Of a stretch of 43,663 nucleotides of DNA, positions 40,381 through 43,663 are shown piece after piece (the first letter of the stretch is position 1; each line of letters starts with the position of its first letter). The stretch is from positions 1-43,663 of the forward strand of contig CAJXMS010000001.1 of assembly GCA_913056475.1 (NCBI GenBank), written 5' to 3'. The notes beneath the pieces were generated by a model that did not search any database, was not told where the DNA came from, and saw nothing but the letters and a program-made list of their open reading frames with translations. Source of the stretch: an uncultured Bacteroidota bacterium (lineage in GTDB: Bacteria > Bacteroidota > Bacteroidia > Flavobacteriales > Schleiferiaceae). A program made the position numbers and the translations under genes.

Positions 40381-41352
40381 ATGGCTAAGGTTAAGTACTA
40401 CTACGACCCCAAAACCCTTTCCTACCGCAAAATAGAAAAAGGCGCCGCCTATCAGGCCCGCCAAACCCTGCTCTATCTCGCCTCCGCCGCCCTGCTGGGG
40501 CTTATTTTCTACTTCGTGGCCGATAACTTTATCGACTCCCCCAAAGAAAAGCGCCTCCGCCGGGAGCTCGAAAACATGAAACTGCAGTACAGCATCCTGA
40601 ACCAGCGCCTCGACCAGCTCAACCAGGTGCTGGCCAAACTGGAGGATCGCGACGATAATATCTACCGCGTCGTATTTGAAGCCGAGCCCATTCCCGCGTC
40701 CGTTCGCCAAGCTGGCTTTGGGGGCGCCAATCGCTATGAAAAACTGGAAGGCTTTGAAAACTCCGAACTCATTAAAGAAACCGCCCGCCGGGTAGACAAG
40801 CTCTCCAAACGGATGTACGTCCAGTCTAAGTCTTACCAGGAGCTTATCGACATGGCCGAAAACAAACAAAAACTGCTGGAAGCCATTCCCTCCATTCAGC
40901 CGGTCCCCAACGAGGACCTTCGGCGGATGGCTTCCGGCTACGGCTGGCGGATCGACCCCTTTACCAAAGCCCGGAAATTTCACTACGGTATGGACTTCTC
41001 CGCCCCCATCGGAACCCCCGTGTACGCCACCGGCGATGGTAAAGTGATCCGGGCAGACAATCACTCCAGCGGGTACGGACGCCATATCCGGATAGATCAC
41101 GGCTACGGCTACCGCACCTTGTATGCCCACCTGAATGATTACAATGTGCGCCAGGGACAGCGGGTAAGCCGCGGCCAAATAATAGGCTTCCTGGGCAGCT
41201 CCGGCCGCTCTACCGGCCCCCACCTCCACTACGAGGTACACCGGGATAAAGAACGCCTCAACCCTATGAACTTCTACTACGGCGAACTCTCGCCCAAAGA
41301 GTATCAACAAGCCATCTCCCTGAGCAGCCAAAGCAATCAATCCTTTGACTAA
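40381..41352 (+). CDS. M23 family peptidoglycan endopeptidase, membrane-anchored
   Basis: A 323-residue protein; the ATG at 40381 gives MAKVKYYYDPKTLSYRKIEK, a conserved-looking start. An anchor helix (about 29-48) is followed by a coiled coil (about 55-92), a linker domain, and the LytM/M23 domain (about 185-300). The zinc ligands are H201 and D205 in HYGMDFSAP and H283 in HLHYEV, with catalytic H281. The active site is complete, so it should cut peptide cross-links. The stop overlaps the MerR gene start by one base (TAATG). Confidence 0.95.
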   Translation: MAKVKYYYDPKTLSYRKIEKGAAYQARQTLLYLASAALLGLIFYFVADNFIDSPKEKRLRRELENMKLQYSILNQRLDQLNQVLAKLEDRDDNIYRVVFEAEPIPASVRQAGFGGANRYEKLEGFENSELIKETARRVDKLSKRMYVQSKSYQELIDMAENKQKLLEAIPSIQPVPNEDLRRMASGYGWRIDPFTKARKFHYGMDFSAPIGTPVYATGDGKVIRADNHSSGYGRHIRIDHGYGYRTLYAHLNDYNVRQGQRVSRGQIIGFLGSSGRSTGPHLHYEVHRDKERLNPMNFYYGELSPKEYQQAISLSSQSNQSFD

Positions 41353-41690
41353 TGGAAGAATCAGCGCCGGATACCAGCGAAAAGCGTTACTACAGCATCG
41401 GAGAAGTAGCCCAAATGCTGCAGGTAAATCCCTCCCTTATCCGTTTTTGGGAGCAGGAATTTGATAGCCTCAAGCCGCGCAAAAACCGCAAGGGAAACCG
41501 GCTTTTTACCCCCCAGGACCTGGAGCAGCTCAAGCTTATCTATTACCTGGTGAAAGAGCGGGGTTTTACCCTTAAAGGGGCCCGCGAAAAACTTCGCCAT
41601 AACAAGGATGATACCGCCCAAAACGCCCGGGTAGTGGAGCGCCTCCATCAAATCAAGCAGGCCCTGGCCGAGCTTCGGGATGCCCTTTAG
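41352..41690 (+). CDS. MerR family transcriptional regulator
   Basis: A 112-residue protein. The winged helix-turn-helix is at about 12-80: YYSIGEVAQMLQVNPSLIRFWEQEFDSLKP, then NRKGNRLFTPQDLEQLKLI. A short helical segment follows (VVERLHQIKQALAELRDAL), too short for an effector-binding domain, and there are no metal-binding cysteines. This is the short MerR type that sits after M23 peptidase genes in Bacteroidota. The ATG shares its A with the peptidase stop, so it is translationally coupled. The target is unknown. Confidence 0.92.
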   Translation: MEESAPDTSEKRYYSIGEVAQMLQVNPSLIRFWEQEFDSLKPRKNRKGNRLFTPQDLEQLKLIYYLVKERGFTLKGAREKLRHNKDDTAQNARVVERLHQIKQALAELRDAL

Positions 41691-41710
41691 CCGCGCACGG
41701 GGGCGGCCTC

Positions 41711-41730
41711 CCGGCCAAAGGAAAGGCCGG
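41711..41730. other. GC-rich hairpin after the MerR gene
   Basis: CCGGCC (41711-41716) and GGCCGG (41725-41730) form a 6-bp perfect stem with an 8-base loop, 20 bases after the MerR stop. There is no T run, so it may be a rho-dependent or weak terminator or an mRNA stabiliser. The gap up to lemA (41691-41874) shows nothing else clear. Confidence 0.35.
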
Positions 41731-41863
41731 CCGCTGCAAAAATTTCCTCCGGAATGATCCCGCTGGTTCGTCTTGAATTGACACCCGCTCCTCCTCAATT
41801 TATGCCATTGCGGCAGATGCCGTACCTTGGCACCACTTTGGAAATACACATAAGATAACTTGC

Positions 41864-41871
41864 TAAATTTT
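41864..41871 (+). promoter_or_regulatory. possible -7-like element adjacent to the lemA start
   Basis: TAAATTTT (one mismatch to TAnnTTTG) ends 3 bases before the ATG at 41875. A TTTG at 41837-41840 lies 23 bases upstream and could be its -33 box. Confidence 0.3.
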
Positions 41872-41874
41872 ACC

Positions 41875-42465
41875 ATGAAAAAAGGACTTATAGCGCTGCT
41901 CGTAATAGGGGGGCTGGTACTGATCGCTTTCTTCTCGCTGCGCGGTATGTACAATCAGATGGTAGACTTCCAGGAAGGGGCTACCGCGCAGTGGGCCAAC
42001 GTGGAAACGGCTTACCAACGGCGTGCCGACCTGGTGCCCAATCTGGTGAATACCGTGAAAGGTTACGCCGATTTTGAACAGGAAACGCTGACCCAGGTAA
42101 TTGAGGCCCGCAGCAAGGCTACCGGGGTCAACGTGGATGCCGAAAACCTTAATCCGGAGCAAATCCAGAAATTCCAAAAGGCACAGCAAAAGCTAAGTGG
42201 TGCGCTTAGCAGGCTCCTGGTAAGCGTGGAGCGCTATCCCAATCTCAAGGCAAGCCAAAATTTCCTGGCCCTGCAGTCTCAGCTGGAAGGGACAGAAAAC
42301 CGTATATCGGTAGAGCGCCGTCGCTTCAACGAATCCGTGCGCGCTTACAACACCTACATCCGTAAATTTCCGCAAACCTTTGTGGCCAGCATGGGGGGCT
42401 TCCAGAAGAAGGGCTACTTTGAATCCGATGAAGGAGCTGATCAGGCACCGGAAGTGCAGTTTTAG
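41875..42465 (+). CDS. lemA: LemA family protein
   Basis: A 196-residue protein from the ATG at 41875 (MKKGLIALLVIGGLVLIAFF); upstream residues of the open frame are not needed. One N-terminal membrane helix (about 3-21) is followed by the LemA helical-bundle domain (about 25-185), with the diagnostic MYNQMVDFQEGATAQWANVE, YQRRADLVPNLVNTVKGYA and RISVERRRFNESVRAYNTYI. LemA proteins are membrane-attached with an outward-facing helical domain; their role is uncertain but is linked to envelope function. In Bacteroidota they often precede TPM genes, as here. Confidence 0.95.
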   Translation: MKKGLIALLVIGGLVLIAFFSLRGMYNQMVDFQEGATAQWANVETAYQRRADLVPNLVNTVKGYADFEQETLTQVIEARSKATGVNVDAENLNPEQIQKFQKAQQKLSGALSRLLVSVERYPNLKASQNFLALQSQLEGTENRISVERRRFNESVRAYNTYIRKFPQTFVASMGGFQKKGYFESDEGADQAPEVQF

Positions 42466-42518
42466 CGCCGGAACCACATTTGGCCGCCAGGCCCTATAAA
42501 CAAACGTATCGCTAAGCC

Positions 42519-42965
42519 ATGAGCAAGCAAAGAGATCCCAAAAACTTCTTTACCAAAGCGGAAGAGGCGGAAATTGTGGCCGCCATCCGCGCCGCCGAAA
42601 ACCGCACCAGTGGGGAACTGCGGGTGCACCTGGAAGCCCATACCGATGAGCCCAACCGGGAACACGCCCAGAAGATATTTGAAGAGGCGGGCATGACCCA
42701 AACCGAAAGGCGCAATGGAGTGCTTTTTTATCTGGCTACCGAAGATAAGCAGTTTACCATCCTGGGCGATAAGGGGATAAACGAAAAGGTGCCGGAAGGA
42801 TTTTGGGATGAGATCCGCGATACCATGCAGGATAATTTCCGGCAGGGCCACTTCGTGAAAGGCCTGGTGGCGGGCATCGAAATGGCCGGGAAAGCCCTGG
42901 CTGAATACTTTCCGGTACAGGATGATGACGACAACGAACTAAGTGATGAAATATCTAAGTCTTAA
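42519..42965 (+). CDS. TPM-domain protein without signal peptide
   Basis: A 148-residue protein. It has no leader and starts MSKQRDPKNFFTKAEEAEIV. The TPM fold is seen in RTSGELRVHLEAHTDEP, ERRNGVLFYLATEDKQFTILGDKGINEKVP and FRQGHFVKGLVAGIEMAGKAL. The C-terminus is acidic (DDDDNELSDE). The TPM fold was named from plant TLP18.3, a thylakoid acid phosphatase-like protein, and from Psb32 and MOLO-1. The biochemical role here is not known. The last 20 bases overlap the start of the next TPM gene. Confidence 0.9.
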   Translation: MSKQRDPKNFFTKAEEAEIVAAIRAAENRTSGELRVHLEAHTDEPNREHAQKIFEEAGMTQTERRNGVLFYLATEDKQFTILGDKGINEKVPEGFWDEIRDTMQDNFRQGHFVKGLVAGIEMAGKALAEYFPVQDDDDNELSDEISKS

Positions 42966-43663
42966 GCTTGCGCTGGTCCTTGGGGCCTTTTTTTGCCTGG
43001 GGGCAGCGGCCCAAAATGAGCAGCGCTTCCCGGAGCCGCTCCCCGGTGATGTACCGGTAAATGATTACGCCGAGGTGCTCACCGAAAGGCAAGAGCAGCG
43101 GCTGAATAAGTTCCTTACCGGCTATGCGGATACGACTTCTACACAGATAGTGGTGGTTACTATGCAAAGCCTGGGCGGCGAGGATCCCAACCTCTATGCG
43201 GCGGAGCTGGGACAGCAATGGGGCGTGGGCCAGGGCAAGGCCGATAATGGCCTGGTGATGCTGCTGGCCATGAAGGAACGGAAGGTAGCTATTCAAAATG
43301 GCTACGGACTGGAGCCTTATCTGACGGATGCTAAAACCAAGATGGTCATCGAAAAGGACATGCTCCCGGCCTTTCGCCAGGAGCAGTACTATGAGGGGGT
43401 GAAAAATGGTGTGATCCAGGTTGTGCGGATTTTGCAAGGGAGCTTTGACGGGAGTGGGGGCGGCCGTGGCAAGGAGCGGGGGCCTCTTTCGTATGTACCC
43501 CTGGCCCTGCTGGGGCTGGTTATGATTTACCTGCTTTTTAAGCGCCGGGGCGGGGGTGGCGGCCGGGGCAGTGGCTACCGGCGCGGCATGGCTGGCGGCA
43601 TGGCCGGTGGCATGTGGCTGGGTGGTATGCCCATGGGTGGCGGTGGCTTTGGTGGTGGAGGCG
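42946..43663 (+). CDS. TPM-domain membrane protein (YgcG-like), cut by window edge
   Basis: The frame opens with ATG at 42946, 20 bases inside the previous gene, and is open to the right edge (239 codons seen). A signal peptide (residues 1-22, ending LGAAAQ) precedes the TPM domain (about 25-165; VNDYAEVLTERQEQRLNKFL, TQIVVVTMQSLGGEDP, GKADNGLVMLLAMKERKVAI). A linker, one membrane helix (about 183-199) and a very Gly-rich tail with Met-Gly-Gly repeats follow, as in YgcG-type proteins. It would expose the TPM domain to the periplasm. Together with LemA and the first TPM protein it forms a three-gene module. Confidence 0.92.
   Translation, partial: MKYLSLKLALVLGAFFCLGAAAQNEQRFPEPLPGDVPVNDYAEVLTERQEQRLNKFLTGYADTTSTQIVVVTMQSLGGEDPNLYAAELGQQWGVGQGKADNGLVMLLAMKERKVAIQNGYGLEPYLTDAKTKMVIEKDMLPAFRQEQYYEGVKNGVIQVVRILQGSFDGSGGGRGKERGPLSYVPLALLGLVMIYLLFKRRGGGGGRGSGYRRGMAGGMAGGMWLGGMPMGGGGFGGGG

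Noticed and set aside
1..43663. tRNA, rRNA, CRISPR arrays, riboswitches and complete insertion sequences
   Set aside because: I looked through the intergenic stretches on both strands and saw no T-loop motif, regular spaced repeats or transposase gene; a covariance-model scan would be needed to exclude small RNAs.

Overview
The window is a stretch of Bacteroidota chromosome, by eye about 55% GC. The evidence is a full-length SprA (the outer-membrane translocon of the type IX secretion system, T9SS), two proteins ending in T9SS type A sorting domains, Omp28 and DUF6029 family proteins, a DUF5522 protein, and many promoters with the Bacteroidota -7 box TAnnTTTG directly upstream of genes. Almost all genes are ordinary housekeeping or envelope genes. 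The genus cannot be fixed from the sequence; a marine Flavobacteriales- or Saprospirales-like bacterium is plausible. I see no prophage, intact insertion sequence, CRISPR array, tRNA or rRNA. No gene-free stretch reaches 300 bases.

Layout. 1-4571: a DUF6029 protein (cut by the left edge) and a TlpA-like thioredoxin on the minus strand, divergent from an Omp28-type T9SS cargo, then a second small T9SS cargo. 4717-14399: ruvA-sprA-gcvH-vanZ-tonB with several one-base overlaps. 14637-19901: cysQ, then a cytochrome oxidase assembly and subunit run (heme o synthase, two subunit III proteins, subunit IV, SCO, DUF420, a small CxxC membrane protein). 19967-22709: TolC and a periplasmic adaptor without a transporter. 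22801-26684: tsaB, converging on a glycosyltransferase and a DUF255/YyaL-type lipoprotein. 26739-31308: a PLP enzyme, a LysM glucosaminidase, an SGNH hydrolase and a membrane-anchored TPR-LytTR regulator. 31560-36661: a short DUF5522 gene, a long-form urocanate hydratase, two small lipoproteins, an unknown polytopic membrane protein and an OmpH-like protein. 36868-40244 (minus): alaS coupled to an outer-membrane beta-barrel gene. 40381-43663: M23 peptidase, MerR regulator, LemA, and two TPM-domain proteins, the last cut by the right edge.

How the genes work together. The T9SS theme links SprA with its likely cargo (the Omp28 protein and the 239-residue protein). The cox run would make heme o, load copper and supply small subunits of an aa3/caa3-type oxidase whose catalytic subunits are elsewhere. 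The last region is an envelope-maintenance set often seen together in Bacteroidota.

The most interesting unexplained signals are non-coding. Two intergenic palindromic elements (14465-14583 and 34387-34527) share one architecture: GTCTA/TAGAC ends and a conserved core flanking a hairpin whose sequence differs but whose pairing is kept. A compound palindrome sits just upstream of the cytochrome oxidase promoter (15459-15480). A set of -7 boxes lies so close to start codons that leaderless or near-leaderless mRNAs are likely.
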